Shown: positions 19,215 through 29,902, counted from the first letter of the stretch. The stretch is DNA of 64,000 bases from Ferirhizobium litorale (GCA_030028905.1 JALDYZ010000013.1:82219-146218); one strand, 5' to 3'. Notes: a model not told the origin generated them from the sequence alone. Made by a program: numbers and translations.

Positions 19215-20894
19215 TCAGCGATCGCGGAAGCGGTTGGTGATCGGGTAGCGCCGGTCCCGGCCAAAATTCTTCTTGGTGATCTTCACGCCCGGTGCCGACT
19301 GGCGGCGCTTGTATTCGGCAATGTAGAGCAGATGCTCGATGCGGTGCACTGTGGCGATGTCGTGGCCGCGCGCGACGACGTCGTCGACCGCCATTTCGTG
19401 CTCCACCAGGCATTCCAGGATGTCGTCGAGCGCCGGATAGGGCGGCAGCGAATCCTGGTCGGTCTGGTTGGGGCGGAGCTCCGCCGATGGCGCCTTGTCG
19501 ATGATGTTTTGCGGAATCACCTGCCCCGTCGGGCCGAGCGCGCCGGGGGGCACGTGGCCGTTGCGCCAGCGCGCCACGGCATAGACTTGCATCTTGTAGA
19601 GGTCCTTGATCGGATTGAAGCCGCCGTTCATGTCTCCATAGAGCGTCGCGTAGCCGACCGACATTTCCGACTTGTTGCCGGTGGTGACCACCATCGAGCC
19701 GAACTTGTTGGAGATTGCCATCAGGATGGTGCCGCGGGCACGACTCTGTAGGTTTTCCTCGGTGATGCCCTGCTCGGTACCCTCGAACAGATCAGCGAGC
19801 GCCGCTGAAAATCCCTCGACCGGGTCGGCGATCGGGACGATGTCATACCGGCAGCCGAGCGCCTTGGCGCAGTCGGCCGCATCCTTGAGCGACTCCTCCG
19901 ACGTGTAGCGATACGGCAGCATGACGCACCGTACCCGCTCCTCGCCGAGCGCATCGACCGCAATCGCCGCACAGATCGCAGAATCGATGCCGCCGGAAAG
20001 GCCGAGCACCACATTCTTGAAGCCGTTCTTGTTCACATAGTCGCGGAAGCCGAGCACGCAGGCTCGGTAATCCGCCTCCTCCCTTTCGGGAATCTGCGAC
20101 ATCGGGCCCGGCTCGCAGTGCCAGCCGTCACTGGTGCGTTTCCAGGTGACCACCGCCAGCGCTTCCTCGAACTGGCTCATCTGGAAGGCGAGCGTCTTGT
20201 CGGCATTGAAGCCGAAGCTTGCGCCATCGAAGACGAGCTCGTCCTGGCCGCCGACCTGGTTGGCATAGATGAGCGGCAGGCCCGCTTCGATCACCTGACG
20301 CAGCACCACCTGGTGGCGGATGTCGACCTTGCCGCGATAGAAGGGCGAGCCGTTCGGCGACAGCAGGATCTCCGCGCCGCTTTCCGCCAGCGTCTCGCAG
20401 ACGCCGAGGTCGCCCCAGATGTCCTCGCAGATCGGGATGCCGAGGCGAACGCCGCGGAAGTTGACCGGGCCGGGCATTGCTCCCTGGTGGAAGACCCGCT
20501 TTTCGTCGAACTCGCCGTAGTTCGGAAGATCGACCTTGTCCCGCACCGCGATGACCTTGCCGCCGTCCAGAACCGCGATGGCATTGTGGCGCATGGCTCC
20601 GTTCAGGCGCGGGAAACCGATGATCACGCCCGGGCCACCATCCGCCGTGTCGGCGGCAAACTCTTCCACCGCCCTTTGGCAGGCGTTGAGGAAGGCCGGC
20701 TTGAGCACCAGGTCCTCCGGCGGATATCCGGAAATGAACAGTTCGGTCAGCAGCAGCAGATCCGCGCCCTGGCTTGCGGCGTCCGCCCTCGCCTGCCGCG
20801 CCTTGGCGAGGTTTCCTGCAATATCGCCGACGGTCGGGTTCAATTGGGCGATCGCTATGCGCAATGTCTGGGGATTTGCGATTTGCTGTGTCAT
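19215..20894 (-). CDS. nadE: Glutamine-dependent NAD+ synthase
   Basis: A 559-residue two-domain enzyme for the last step of NAD synthesis. The N-terminal nitrilase-type glutaminase carries the Glu51-Lys120-Cys156 triad ('LTELF', 'RDKVDLP', 'PICEDIW'). The C-terminal synthetase has the ATP pyrophosphatase loop 'SGGIDS' (300-305) and 'TTGNKSEMSVGYATLYGD'. Length and layout fit the glutamine-using bacterial type. It is divergent from the phosphoglycerol transferase gene, with about 180 bases between the starts. Confidence 0.96.
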   Translation of the reverse strand: MTQQIANPQTLRIAIAQLNPTVGDIAGNLAKARQARADAASQGADLLLLTELFISGYPPEDLVLKPAFLNACQRAVEEFAADTADGGPGVIIGFPRLNGAMRHNAIAVLDGGKVIAVRDKVDLPNYGEFDEKRVFHQGAMPGPVNFRGVRLGIPICEDIWGDLGVCETLAESGAEILLSPNGSPFYRGKVDIRHQVVLRQVIEAGLPLIYANQVGGQDELVFDGASFGFNADKTLAFQMSQFEEALAVVTWKRTSDGWHCEPGPMSQIPEREEADYRACVLGFRDYVNKNGFKNVVLGLSGGIDSAICAAIAVDALGEERVRCVMLPYRYTSEESLKDAADCAKALGCRYDIVPIADPVEGFSAALADLFEGTEQGITEENLQSRARGTILMAISNKFGSMVVTTGNKSEMSVGYATLYGDMNGGFNPIKDLYKMQVYAVARWRNGHVPPGALGPTGQVIPQNIIDKAPSAELRPNQTDQDSLPPYPALDDILECLVEHEMAVDDVVARGHDIATVHRIEHLLYIAEYKRRQSAPGVKITKKNFGRDRRYPITNRFRDR

Positions 20895-21075
20895 TTCTTC
20901 CGTTTATCGCGACCGCGCTCGCTCCGCAACGGAGACGTTGCCGGATTCTCTCCAAATGGTCTTGTCGCCGTCCACCTGCCGCCACATTGGCAGCGCATCC
21001 GCTCCCGGTTCATGTGGCATTCATGACAGCCGTGTGACAATAAGACGAAAATTGAATGAAATTCCGGAGATAGCA

Positions 21076-23007
21076 TTGGCAGAGTTCATTTCCCGGGCTG
21101 CAGTAGCCAGCCACACGAACGTTCCTGCGCGGACGGCAGGCCGGTCCGCAGGTCGCGGCACCGCCATCAGGCTGGCGCAGTCGCTTGCATTTTCCGTACT
21201 GTTTTCGACCATACTGGTCTTTCTGGTCGAGTGGATCGCCCGTGGCTCGTTGACCCGCACTGGCGCGTTCCTGACGTCGTTGTCCCAGCCTGGCCTGACG
21301 ACGATTGCGGTTCTGGTGCTCGTACTGCTGTCGCTGGATGCGTTGCTCGGGCGCGTCCATCTCGCCGTGCTTGCTGTTGGTCCTCTCCTTGTCATCCCCG
21401 CATTTTTCTCCCGCCAGAAGCAGTTGTTCCTCTCCGATCCGCTCTATCCGACCGACTTTCTCTTCGGCCGCCAGATCATGGAACTGATGCCGGTCATGGT
21501 TCGCGATCGACCACTGACGGCCGTAGCCCTCGTTGTCGGGATCCTCCTTTCCGTCGTTGCGATGGTCTTTGTCTGGCGCCACTCCTGGCGGCGGCTGCCG
21601 CGGCTGTCGCGGCGTGCCCGGCTGATCCGTGTCGTCACCTGCGTTCCGATCATCGCCAGCTTCGTCGTGATGATGGACTACTCGCACTACTCCTGGGTGC
21701 GCGATCGCCTGCAGGTCGTCCCGATGATGTGGGACCAGAAGGAAAACTATTCCCACAACGGCTTCCTGATGGCCTTTGCCTTCAACCTGCCGATGGCCCA
21801 TGTGACGGCACCGAAGGGCTTTTCCGTAAACGCCATCGATGCGATCCCCTCGCCGTCGATCCCGGTAACTTCCGCGACCGAGCGCCGACCCGACGTCATC
21901 GTGCTGATGAGCGAATCCTTCTGGGATCCGACCCGCCTTGCCGGCATCAAGTTCAGCAAAGACCCGATGCCGACGATCCGCGCCAACCAATCCGGCCATG
22001 TCTTCTCGCCGGAATTCGGCGGCATGACTGCCAATGTCGAGTTCGAGGCGCTGACCGGCTTTTCCAACGCCTTCCTGCCGTACGGAAGCATTCCCTACCA
22101 GCAGTATGTGCGCAAACCCGTGCCGTCGCTTGCCACCTTCTTTCGTTCGGAGGGCTACGCCGCCCGCTCGATCCATCCCTTCCAGAGCTGGTTTTGGAAC
22201 CGCAGCGAAGTCTACAAGAGCTTCGGCTTCGAGGAGTTCCGCTCGGAGGAAAACCTCCCGCCGATGGAAAAACGCGGCATCTTCGCCTCCGACGACTCCC
22301 TTACCAAGGAGATCATGCGCCAGGCCGACGGTATGGACCGCCCGTTCTTCTTCTTTGCCGTCACCCTGCAGGGCCACGGCCCCTACGAACCCAACCGCTA
22401 CAAGCGCAACACCATCGGCATCGAGGGCAACCTGCCCGAAGCCGACCGGGCTACGCTTGCCACCTACACGCAAGGCATCAAGGAAGCCGACGACAGCCTG
22501 AAGATGCTGATGGACTGGGCGAAGAAGCGCGACCGCGAAACGATCATCGTGCTGTTCGGCGACCACCTGCCGCCGCTCGGCACCGTCTATACGTCCACCG
22601 GCTACATGCCCCAGCAGGTCGCCACCCGAAAGGCATCGGTCGAGATCATGAAGCAAGAGCACGAGACGCCGCTCGTCGTATGGTCCAGCAAGACCGGGCC
22701 GAAGAAGGATATCGGCACCATCAGCCCGTCGTTGCTCCCCTACCAGATCGTTTCTCTCGCAGGCTTCAAGGATCCCTACTACACTGGGTTCCTGGGCCGT
22801 GTGCAGAAGAAATATGCGATCGTCGATCGCTACCAGCTCGTCAATCGCAAGGACGAGCCGCAGCCGGACTGGTTGCTGAAGGACAAGGCGATCGACCCGC
22901 TGATCCGCAACTACCAGTACCTGCAGCACGACATGATCTTCGGTGGACAGCACGGCCTGCAGCGCTTCTTCCCTGGCCACGCCTGGGTGACCGGCGCTGG
23001 ATTCTGA
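21076..23007 (+). CDS. LTA synthase family phosphoglycerol transferase-like protein
   Basis: A 643-residue membrane protein. The proposed start is TTG at 21076, seven bases after GGAG. No ATG with a good ribosome site lies nearby, and frames further upstream would run into nadE on the other strand. About five membrane helices (to about residue 210) precede a periplasmic alkaline-phosphatase-fold domain with 'IVLMSESFWD', probable nucleophile Thr in 'GGMTANVEFEAL', and metal ligands in 'FGDHLPP'. In Gram-negative bacteria such proteins add phosphoglycerol to periplasmic glucans; CgmB does this for cyclic beta-glucans in Sinorhizobium. Whether this is that enzyme or a paralogue with another acceptor cannot be decided here. 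Confidence 0.83.
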   Translation: MAEFISRAAVASHTNVPARTAGRSAGRGTAIRLAQSLAFSVLFSTILVFLVEWIARGSLTRTGAFLTSLSQPGLTTIAVLVLVLLSLDALLGRVHLAVLAVGPLLVIPAFFSRQKQLFLSDPLYPTDFLFGRQIMELMPVMVRDRPLTAVALVVGILLSVVAMVFVWRHSWRRLPRLSRRARLIRVVTCVPIIASFVVMMDYSHYSWVRDRLQVVPMMWDQKENYSHNGFLMAFAFNLPMAHVTAPKGFSVNAIDAIPSPSIPVTSATERRPDVIVLMSESFWDPTRLAGIKFSKDPMPTIRANQSGHVFSPEFGGMTANVEFEALTGFSNAFLPYGSIPYQQYVRKPVPSLATFFRSEGYAARSIHPFQSWFWNRSEVYKSFGFEEFRSEENLPPMEKRGIFASDDSLTKEIMRQADGMDRPFFFFAVTLQGHGPYEPNRYKRNTIGIEGNLPEADRATLATYTQGIKEADDSLKMLMDWAKKRDRETIIVLFGDHLPPLGTVYTSTGYMPQQVATRKASVEIMKQEHETPLVVWSSKTGPKKDIGTISPSLLPYQIVSLAGFKDPYYTGFLGRVQKKYAIVDRYQLVNRKDEPQPDWLLKDKAIDPLIRNYQYLQHDMIFGGQHGLQRFFPGHAWVTGAGF

Positions 23008-23030
23008 CGGCGCCGCATACCCACGCTGCC

Positions 23031-23057
23031 ATGCCCTGCGGCTTGTCCGCGGGGCAT
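23031..23057 (+). terminator. Stem-loop after the phosphoglycerol transferase gene
   Basis: An 11-bp stem (23031-23041 with 23047-23057, one G-T pair) with a 5-base loop lies 24 bases after the stop codon. There is no strong T-run. Confidence 0.45.
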
Positions 23058-23132
23058 ATCTATGTATGGCTTGGCTCGATCGGCGATTGGAGACATATTC
23101 GCCTGAAATGACGTCGCTCAGGGAGCCAATCC

Positions 23133-23669
23133 ATGTCCATCCTTCACGATCTGGAAAACCTGCATTTCGGCAAGCACCTGGCCGAACTCGGTGAAATCGA
23201 GAAGCGGGTGATCGAGAAGACCCGCGAGCGCAAGATCGTTGCGACGAATGTCAACGAAGCCTTTTCGGCTCAAACCAGCGTGGGCGAACGCCTTGCCGAC
23301 GGCATCGCGCGCGTCGGCGGTTCCTGGGGATTCATCATCGGGTTTCTCGTCTTCCTAATCATATGGGCGTCGCTCAACACTTTTCTCGTCATCTTTCGGC
23401 CCTTCGATCCCTATCCCTTCATCTTTCTCAATCTCATTCTCTCCATGGTGGCCGCCATCCAGGCGCCGATCATCATGATGTCCCAGAACCGTCAGGCCGC
23501 GCGTGACCGTTTCGAAGCCGCGAAGGACTACGAGATCAACCTGAAGGCCGAGATCGAGGTGCTCTCGCTACACCAGAAGATCGACCAGCAGGTGATCGCC
23601 GAACTGGAGAGGCTGCGCGCCGACATGGCCCGCCTGTCGAACCTGCTCGACACCAGAACGGCCCCTTGA
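23133..23669 (+). CDS. DUF1003 membrane protein
   Basis: A 178-residue protein with two membrane helices (about 68-88 and 95-117) joined by 'FRPFDPYPFIFLNLILS', followed by a helical cytoplasmic tail. 'ADGIARVGGSWGFIIGF' and 'MMSQNRQAARDR' are family hallmarks. The function of DUF1003 is not known, and no partner gene is obvious. GGGAG precedes the ATG. Confidence 0.88.
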   Translation: MSILHDLENLHFGKHLAELGEIEKRVIEKTRERKIVATNVNEAFSAQTSVGERLADGIARVGGSWGFIIGFLVFLIIWASLNTFLVIFRPFDPYPFIFLNLILSMVAAIQAPIIMMSQNRQAARDRFEAAKDYEINLKAEIEVLSLHQKIDQQVIAELERLRADMARLSNLLDTRTAP

Positions 23670-23762
23670 ATATTCACGCGAATCCCGTATGAGAAAGCAG
23701 CATCGGCCTCGACGCTGCAATAGATGTGCATACCTAATTCCTCAGCGAAGCGTAAAGTCAGC

Positions 23763-24665
23763 ATGGACATGGATCTCAATCCGGACCGGCTCCGCACGCG
23801 TCCGTATTCCCCCGCCGAAATAGCCGGACACGCGCTCTTCCTTCCGATCGAGAGGGAAATCGCATCACATCTGATCGGGATTCATCTCGAAAACCCGCGT
23901 GCGGCACGGTTGGCGGCCTCGCACCAGAAGTGGCTGATGACCCAGTCGCTCTATGCGCTTCACCTCGAGCGCCGGCCGGACGACCCTCTCTCCGGCCTGA
24001 CGCGCTCGCGTCTGCTGGAGATCGTCGCGGAGTATCAGTCCGCCAGCCGCAACACGGCAATCGCGTTCCTGGCCGAACTGCTGTCCTACAAGTTCCTGGA
24101 GGAAGTGCCCGACGTACCCGATCGGCGCGTGCGGGTCCTGCGAACGACGTCGACGAGCGACTGGGCCATGCGATCCTGGTTCGAAGGTCACATGCGCTGC
24201 CTCGACAGGCTGGACGATGGCAACCGCCTGAACGTCTGCAGGCGCGAAGCCCGCATCTTCCCGATAGCCCAGCCACGTGCAGCAAGGAGCCTGATCGCCG
24301 ACAGCCGCTGGCGCATGCCCGGCGCGTGCATCGGCCATTTCCTATGGTCGGACGTGGGCGGCCTGCTGCTGCACGAGCTCGTATCGCGTCTACCGGACAC
24401 GGCCGCCATCGATGAGCGCATCATTCTCGAAAACGTCAGCATCGGCGCGCTCGCCGAGAAGTACGCCATCTCGGCCACGAACGCGAAACGCATGTTCAAG
24501 AAGGCCGAGGCCGACGGCGTGCTCGGCTGGGAAGCGCCGCGGCGCGACATGCGGCTGTGGCTGTCACGCGGCTTTCTCGACAGCTACTTCGCCTGGCAAT
24601 CGGTCAAGTTCGCGGCGCTCGACGAAGCGTTCCATTGGGCCTGCGCCCAGTTGCGTTGCGCATGA
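23763..24665 (+). CDS. Uncharacterised protein with possible C-terminal winged-helix motif
   Basis: About 300 residues, with a start at 23763 or 23769; the ribosome site is poor. No known family is recognised. Residues 1-130 are largely helical. The C-terminal part includes 'VSIGALAEKYAISATNAKRMFKKAEADGVLGW', which has the spacing of a helix-turn-helix followed by a wing, so a DNA-binding regulator is plausible. There are no membrane helices or signal peptide. It stands between the DUF1003 gene and a convergent GFA gene 13 bases away, and neither suggests a pathway. Confidence 0.65.
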   Translation: MDMDLNPDRLRTRPYSPAEIAGHALFLPIEREIASHLIGIHLENPRAARLAASHQKWLMTQSLYALHLERRPDDPLSGLTRSRLLEIVAEYQSASRNTAIAFLAELLSYKFLEEVPDVPDRRVRVLRTTSTSDWAMRSWFEGHMRCLDRLDDGNRLNVCRREARIFPIAQPRAARSLIADSRWRMPGACIGHFLWSDVGGLLLHELVSRLPDTAAIDERIILENVSIGALAEKYAISATNAKRMFKKAEADGVLGWEAPRRDMRLWLSRGFLDSYFAWQSVKFAALDEAFHWACAQLRCA

Positions 24666-24678
24666 AACCCCTTGCCGG

Positions 24679-25101
24679 TCAGTCGTCCGGCGCCACCGCC
24701 AGGTTGGGGCTGCCCTTCCCGTATTGCGGAAGGCCGTCGTTGATCTCGTAGAAATCGCCCTTGTCTGCGCAGAAGATATGGTAGGCCATCTTCAGCCCCG
24801 GCTCGCCGTCGAAAGCACCGGCCATGATCGAGACATGGTCGGCATCATCGGCCTGCCAGAACAGGGCCGAGCCGCAGGTGCCGCAGAAGCCGCGCCGGGC
24901 AAAGTCGCTGGCGCGGTACCAGGTCACGCGCTCCTCGCCATCGAGTTCGAAGTTGTCGAGGCCGACATTGGTCGCTGCATAGTACAGCCCAGTCTGCTTC
25001 CGGCACTGCGAGCAGTGGCAGGCAACGACTTCGCGCAACGGTCCTTTCGTCCTGAAACGAACCGCGCCGCACAGGCAACTGCCCTCATTCACCTGGTTCA
25101 T
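24679..25101 (-). CDS. GFA family (glutathione-dependent formaldehyde-activating enzyme-like) protein
   Basis: A 140-residue zinc protein starting at the ATG at 25099-25101, where GGGAGGGAAA gives a clear ribosome site. Zinc ligands are visible as 'CLCGAVRF', 'CHCSQCRKQTG' and 'CGTCGSALF'. Members of this fold handle glutathione adducts, but most are uncharacterised, and this one could equally be a Mss4-like metal-binding protein. Confidence 0.87.
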   Translation of the reverse strand: MNQVNEGSCLCGAVRFRTKGPLREVVACHCSQCRKQTGLYYAATNVGLDNFELDGEERVTWYRASDFARRGFCGTCGSALFWQADDADHVSIMAGAFDGEPGLKMAYHIFCADKGDFYEINDGLPQYGKGSPNLAVAPDD

Positions 25102-25214
25102 TCGTGTTTCCCTCCCCTTGGTGTGGCGACTTTCGCCGCCCCTCCGCGCGCGGTCAAATTCGAAAGTCTGAACGCCGCGATCAACCAAGCTGAACCTGCG
25201 GCCCACAAACGCAA

Positions 25215-25238
25215 ACGGGCCGGTTTTGGCCGGCCCGT
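25215..25238 (-). terminator. Intrinsic terminator after the DAHP synthase gene
   Basis: A perfect 9-bp stem (25215-25223 with 25230-25238) lies 26 bases past the stop codon at 25265. On the minus strand it is followed by a T-containing stretch (TTTGCGTTTG). Confidence 0.7.
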
Positions 25239-25264
25239 GTGTCTTGTTGCGATTTGCGCCGATA

Positions 25265-26638
25265 TCAGCTGTTGACGGCGAGCTTCTTCTCGTCGCGGCC
25301 ACCCTTCATCCGCTCGGCGAGCAGGAATGCGAGCTCCAGCGCCTGGTCGGCGTTGAGGCGCGGGTCGCAATGGGTGTGGTAGCGGTCCTGCAGGTCGTCC
25401 GCCGACACTGCCCGCGCACCACCCGTGCATTCCGTCACGTCCTTGCCGGTCATCTCGATATGGATGCCGCCCGGATGCGAGCCTTCCGCGCGGTGGATCT
25501 GGAAGAAGCTCTCGACTTCCGACAGGATCCGCTCGAACGGACGGGTCTTGTAGTTGTTAAGCGTGATCGTGTTGCCATGCATCGGATCGCAGGACCACAC
25601 CACCTTGCGGCCCTCGCGCTGGACGGCGCGGATAAGGCGTGGCAGGTGGTCGGCGACCTTGTCGTGGCCGAAGCGGCAGATCAGCGTCAGGCGCCCCGCC
25701 TCGTTAGCCGGATTCAGGATGTCGATCAGTTCCAGCAGGCCGTCGGCGGTCATCGACGGGCCGCACTTCAGGCCGATCGGGTTCTTGATGCCGCGGCAGT
25801 ATTCGACATGCGCATGGTCCGGCTGGCGGGTACGGTCGCCGATCCAGATCATGTGGCCGGAGGTCGCATACCAGTCGCCCGAAGTGGAATCGACGCGCGT
25901 CAGCGCCTGCTCGTAGCCGAGCAGCAGCGCCTCGTGGCTGGTGAAGAAATCGGTCTCGCGCAGGCTCGGATTGTTGTCCGGCGTGATCCCGACGGCCTTC
26001 ATGAAGTCCATCGTTTCGGTGATGCGGGCCGCGAGCTTGCGGTAGCGCTCGCCCTGCGGGCTGTCCTTGACGAAGCCGAGCATCCACTGGTGCACGTTGT
26101 CGAGGTTGGCATAGCCACCCATCGCGAAGGCGCGCAGCAGGTTAAGCGTCGCCGCCGACTGGCGGTAGGCCATGACCTGGCGCTCCGGATTGGGGATGCG
26201 GGCGTCCTCGGTGAACTCGATGCCGTTGATGATGTCGCCGCGGTAGCTCGGAAGCTCGACGTCGCCCTGCTTCTCGAAATTCGATGAGCGCGGCTTGGCG
26301 AACTGGCCGGCAATGCGGCCGACCTTGACCACCGGCTGCTGGGCGCCGAACGTCAGAACCACGGCCATCTGCAGGAAGGCGCGGAAGAAGTCGCGGATGT
26401 TGTCCGCGCCATGCTCGGCAAAGCTCTCGGCGCAATCGCCGCCCTGCAGCAGGAAGCCGTTGCCTTCGGCGACGTTGGCGAGCGCCTTGGTCAGGCGGCG
26501 GGCTTCACCCGCAAAGACGAGCGGCGGATAGGTCGCGAGCGTCGCTTCCGTCGCAGCAAGAGCTGCCTCATCCGGGTAGGCCGGCACCTGCTGGATCGGC
26601 TTGTCGCGCCAGCTCTGCGGGGTCCAATTCTGCGCCAT
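25265..26638 (-). CDS. Class II 3-deoxy-7-phosphoheptulonate (DAHP) synthase
   Basis: A 457-residue enzyme for the first step of the shikimate pathway, joining phosphoenolpyruvate and erythrose 4-phosphate. It is the plant-like class II type, with '[11 protein letters not shown]' (metal Cys), '[11 protein letters not shown]' (metal His) and '[13 protein letters not shown]'. The ATG at 26636-26638 follows AGGTGAG at good spacing; a GTG three codons upstream is less likely. It is a single gene with its own terminator. The symbol varies between rhizobia (aroF or aroG), so none is given. Confidence 0.95.
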   Translation of the reverse strand: MAQNWTPQSWRDKPIQQVPAYPDEAALAATEATLATYPPLVFAGEARRLTKALANVAEGNGFLLQGGDCAESFAEHGADNIRDFFRAFLQMAVVLTFGAQQPVVKVGRIAGQFAKPRSSNFEKQGDVELPSYRGDIINGIEFTEDARIPNPERQVMAYRQSAATLNLLRAFAMGGYANLDNVHQWMLGFVKDSPQGERYRKLAARITETMDFMKAVGITPDNNPSLRETDFFTSHEALLLGYEQALTRVDSTSGDWYATSGHMIWIGDRTRQPDHAHVEYCRGIKNPIGLKCGPSMTADGLLELIDILNPANEAGRLTLICRFGHDKVADHLPRLIRAVQREGRKVVWSCDPMHGNTITLNNYKTRPFERILSEVESFFQIHRAEGSHPGGIHIEMTGKDVTECTGGARAVSADDLQDRYHTHCDPRLNADQALELAFLLAERMKGGRDEKKLAVNS

Positions 26639-26697
26639 TACACTCACCTGTTCGCTCTGTCTTTGCGTATCCTTCGGACTGTCCTACCGGATGCGCG

Positions 26698-26725
26698 CTT
26701 ATATACATTAAGGAGCGAAAAGCAA
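26698..26725 (-). promoter_or_regulatory. Possible sigma-70 promoter of the DAHP synthase gene
   Basis: On the minus strand TTGCTT (26720-26725) and TATAAG (26698-26703) are separated by 16 bases, about 60 bases before the start codon. The -35 match is only moderate. Confidence 0.35.
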
Positions 26726-26831
26726 AGCTTTCAATGGACACAGTGTTGCGCTTCGCGATCAGTCGATTTGCACCTTGGTGGACACTGGACGATTTCGTCC
26801 GGCAAACCCGAAGGGAGACAAGAAGATAGAA

Positions 26832-27755
26832 CTACGATGGTGATGACAGCGCGAGCAGTTCGGCGATCAATACCCGTCCCAACTCACCCCTGCTTGTGCG
26901 ATCATGGGCCGCGAACATCGGCCCGCTGTTGACCTCGAGAAAGCAAACTTCGCCCGTCGCGGTCCGTGTTTTCAGGTCGAATGCGCAGAAATTCAGACCC
27001 AGTTCGTCACTCATCACGCGCAAGCGCGGCAAGACTTCCGCCAAAGGTCCGTGATCATTCGGGCAGACTTCCATTCGGGCGGTGGGATCGACCCGGTAGT
27101 CAAGTTCTGCACTCAGGACGACGAAGGCCATGAACCTGTCGCCCAGCCGGTAGACCCGGTATTCCGGATAGTCGAGCTTCTCCTGCACGAAGGCGGGTAT
27201 CGGCAGGCTGCCACCGGGCGCCAGTACCTCGAAGTCGATCCCGGCAAGCGGCTTGCAGTAACCGCCGCCATTGACCGGCTTGGCTACGAACCTTGCGGAG
27301 TCATTTGCAAATCGCCTTATCTCCGCCGCGTCGTTGGAAACAAGGGTTGCCGGTGTAGCGAGTCCCGCTTTGTGCGCCGCACGCAGGTCGGCCATCTTGA
27401 TCCCGGCAAAGCTCGCCATGTTCCTATTGAAGACGCCGATGCCGGGCTGCAGGAGAACAGCGCCCAGCATGAAGGCAAACCAGCCCGGCGCACGTGGCAA
27501 CGCGCCTTCCTTCTCGACCTCGCGGTTGAAGACGTTCATCCGCACGAAGGCCGCTCGGGGGAAAAGGGGTCTTTCGCCGAGCATCAGGCTGTTGTGGCGG
27601 AAATCGAGGCTGGCGGCCACTTTCGCCTTTGTATCGTGATAGATCGTGATGGCCGTCAGCCCGAGCTCGGTGACCCGCACCTCCAGCAACTGCAGGCACG
27701 GATCGTCCCGCCCACCGGCAATCAGCAGATCGGGCCTGAGAACGTCAACGCTCAC
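26832..27755 (-). CDS. ATP-grasp domain protein of unknown substrate
   Basis: About 307 residues from a likely GTG start (27753-27755) that overlaps the end of the preceding gene by 11 bases. The frame continues upstream, but that part is Ser/Arg-rich antisense-like sequence. ATP-grasp signatures are visible: 'RFVAKPVNGGGYCKP', 'FVQEKLDYPEYRVYRLGDRFMAFVV', and metal/nucleotide residues in 'CAFDLKTRTATGEVCFLEVNSGP'. The fold links a carboxylate to an amine or thiol through an acyl-phosphate, as in RimK or graspetide ligases. No substrate is identifiable. It seems translationally coupled to the 194-residue protein upstream. A frameshift splitting one larger protein is an alternative. Confidence 0.75.
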   Translation of the reverse strand: MSVDVLRPDLLIAGGRDDPCLQLLEVRVTELGLTAITIYHDTKAKVAASLDFRHNSLMLGERPLFPRAAFVRMNVFNREVEKEGALPRAPGWFAFMLGAVLLQPGIGVFNRNMASFAGIKMADLRAAHKAGLATPATLVSNDAAEIRRFANDSARFVAKPVNGGGYCKPLAGIDFEVLAPGGSLPIPAFVQEKLDYPEYRVYRLGDRFMAFVVLSAELDYRVDPTARMEVCPNDHGPLAEVLPRLRVMSDELGLNFCAFDLKTRTATGEVCFLEVNSGPMFAAHDRTSRGELGRVLIAELLALSSPS

Positions 27756-28329
27756 CGAATGGTCCGCGCTGCACAAGCCGTTCTCGCGGATCGAAATCCT
27801 CAAATCCGGGAGACTTGCGGAGGAGTTCGTTGCGGATATCCTTCTCCAGCGCGAACGGCCCGGTTCCTTCGGTAAAGATATCAGCCAAGGTCGGCCAGCC
27901 TTCTTCGCCGAGCGCCAGCGTGGTGAACCGGCCTGGCGGCAGCCTGGGAAAAGCCGGGCCGATGCGTTCCAGGAAATCGGGCAAAGTCGTGTTGAGCGAC
28001 ACTTGGCCGGCTTCCACGTTGAGAAGCGCCGTGCGGCTGTTGGTCCGCGCATGCACGATGACCCCGGCAATCTTGTCGACATTCTCAGCAATGACAAGGT
28101 TTGCATGCACCGGGACAACGACCTGCGGCACGATGCCCTCCGGTGGATCGCCCACCAGCTCGAGATCGAAGATGCGATCCGGAGAGAGGTCGCCTTCCAG
28201 AATATTCAGCGCAACGTTGGTGTAGCCGGGTGTCGCGGCCCGGCCGCTCACCATTACAAGGAGCGTCGGCGGATCGCTCTTGTTGAGGGTGACCTGGACA
28301 TCGTCGACGGAAAGCAGGCGGACTGACAT
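27745..28329 (-). CDS. Uncharacterised partner of the ATP-grasp protein
   Basis: A 194-residue protein starting at the ATG at 28327-28329 with AAGGAGAGG upstream. No family is recognised. Residues 1-115 look like alternating beta strands ('VQVTLNKSDPPTLLVMVSGRA', 'YTNVALNILEG', 'IFDLELVGDPPEG', 'VVVPVHANLVI'). The C-terminal 70 residues are more polar and charged, ending in 'FDPRERLVQRGPFGER'. There is no signal peptide or membrane helix. It could be an accessory domain, a carrier or the substrate of the ATP-grasp ligase encoded next. It is the first gene of a two-gene unit facing away from an AT-rich upstream region. Confidence 0.72.
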   Translation of the reverse strand: MSVRLLSVDDVQVTLNKSDPPTLLVMVSGRAATPGYTNVALNILEGDLSPDRIFDLELVGDPPEGIVPQVVVPVHANLVIAENVDKIAGVIVHARTNSRTALLNVEAGQVSLNTTLPDFLERIGPAFPRLPPGRFTTLALGEEGWPTLADIFTEGTGPFALEKDIRNELLRKSPGFEDFDPRERLVQRGPFGER

Positions 28330-28452
28330 GAAGCGATCCTCTCCTTGGTGCAATTTTGGAGAAACGTAGCACGGCAATCCATCATTCGCAACCATGGATT
28401 ACTTTTTCAACATTGTACTATTTATAATTGCATTGAGTTGAGGACACGGAAA

Positions 28453-28479
28453 TGCCGGGTCGATGGAACCGACCCGGCA
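28453..28479 (-). terminator. Stem-loop after gor
   Basis: A perfect 10-bp stem (28453-28462 with 28470-28479) with a 7-base loop lies 34 bases after the gor stop codon. Only a short T-run follows on the minus strand. Confidence 0.55.
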
Positions 28480-28513
28480 CTGTTCGATACATCGGTTGCA
28501 AGGGTGTTGCGCC

Positions 28514-29902
<1,389 letters not shown>

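Noticed and set aside
21010..22980. Minus-strand 656-codon open frame antisense to the phosphoglycerol transferase gene
   Set aside because: It has no domain, and the plus strand has membrane helices and active-site motifs in the right order.
26904..27875. Plus-strand open frame antisense to the ATP-grasp gene
   Set aside because: It has no domain or ribosome site; the minus strand shows the ATP-grasp motifs.
26832..28329. Single frameshifted gene instead of two genes in the ATP-grasp cassette
   Set aside because: The first gene has a good ribosome site and a normal stop, and a GTG start overlaps it in the usual coupled manner. Not excluded, so it is mentioned as an alternative.
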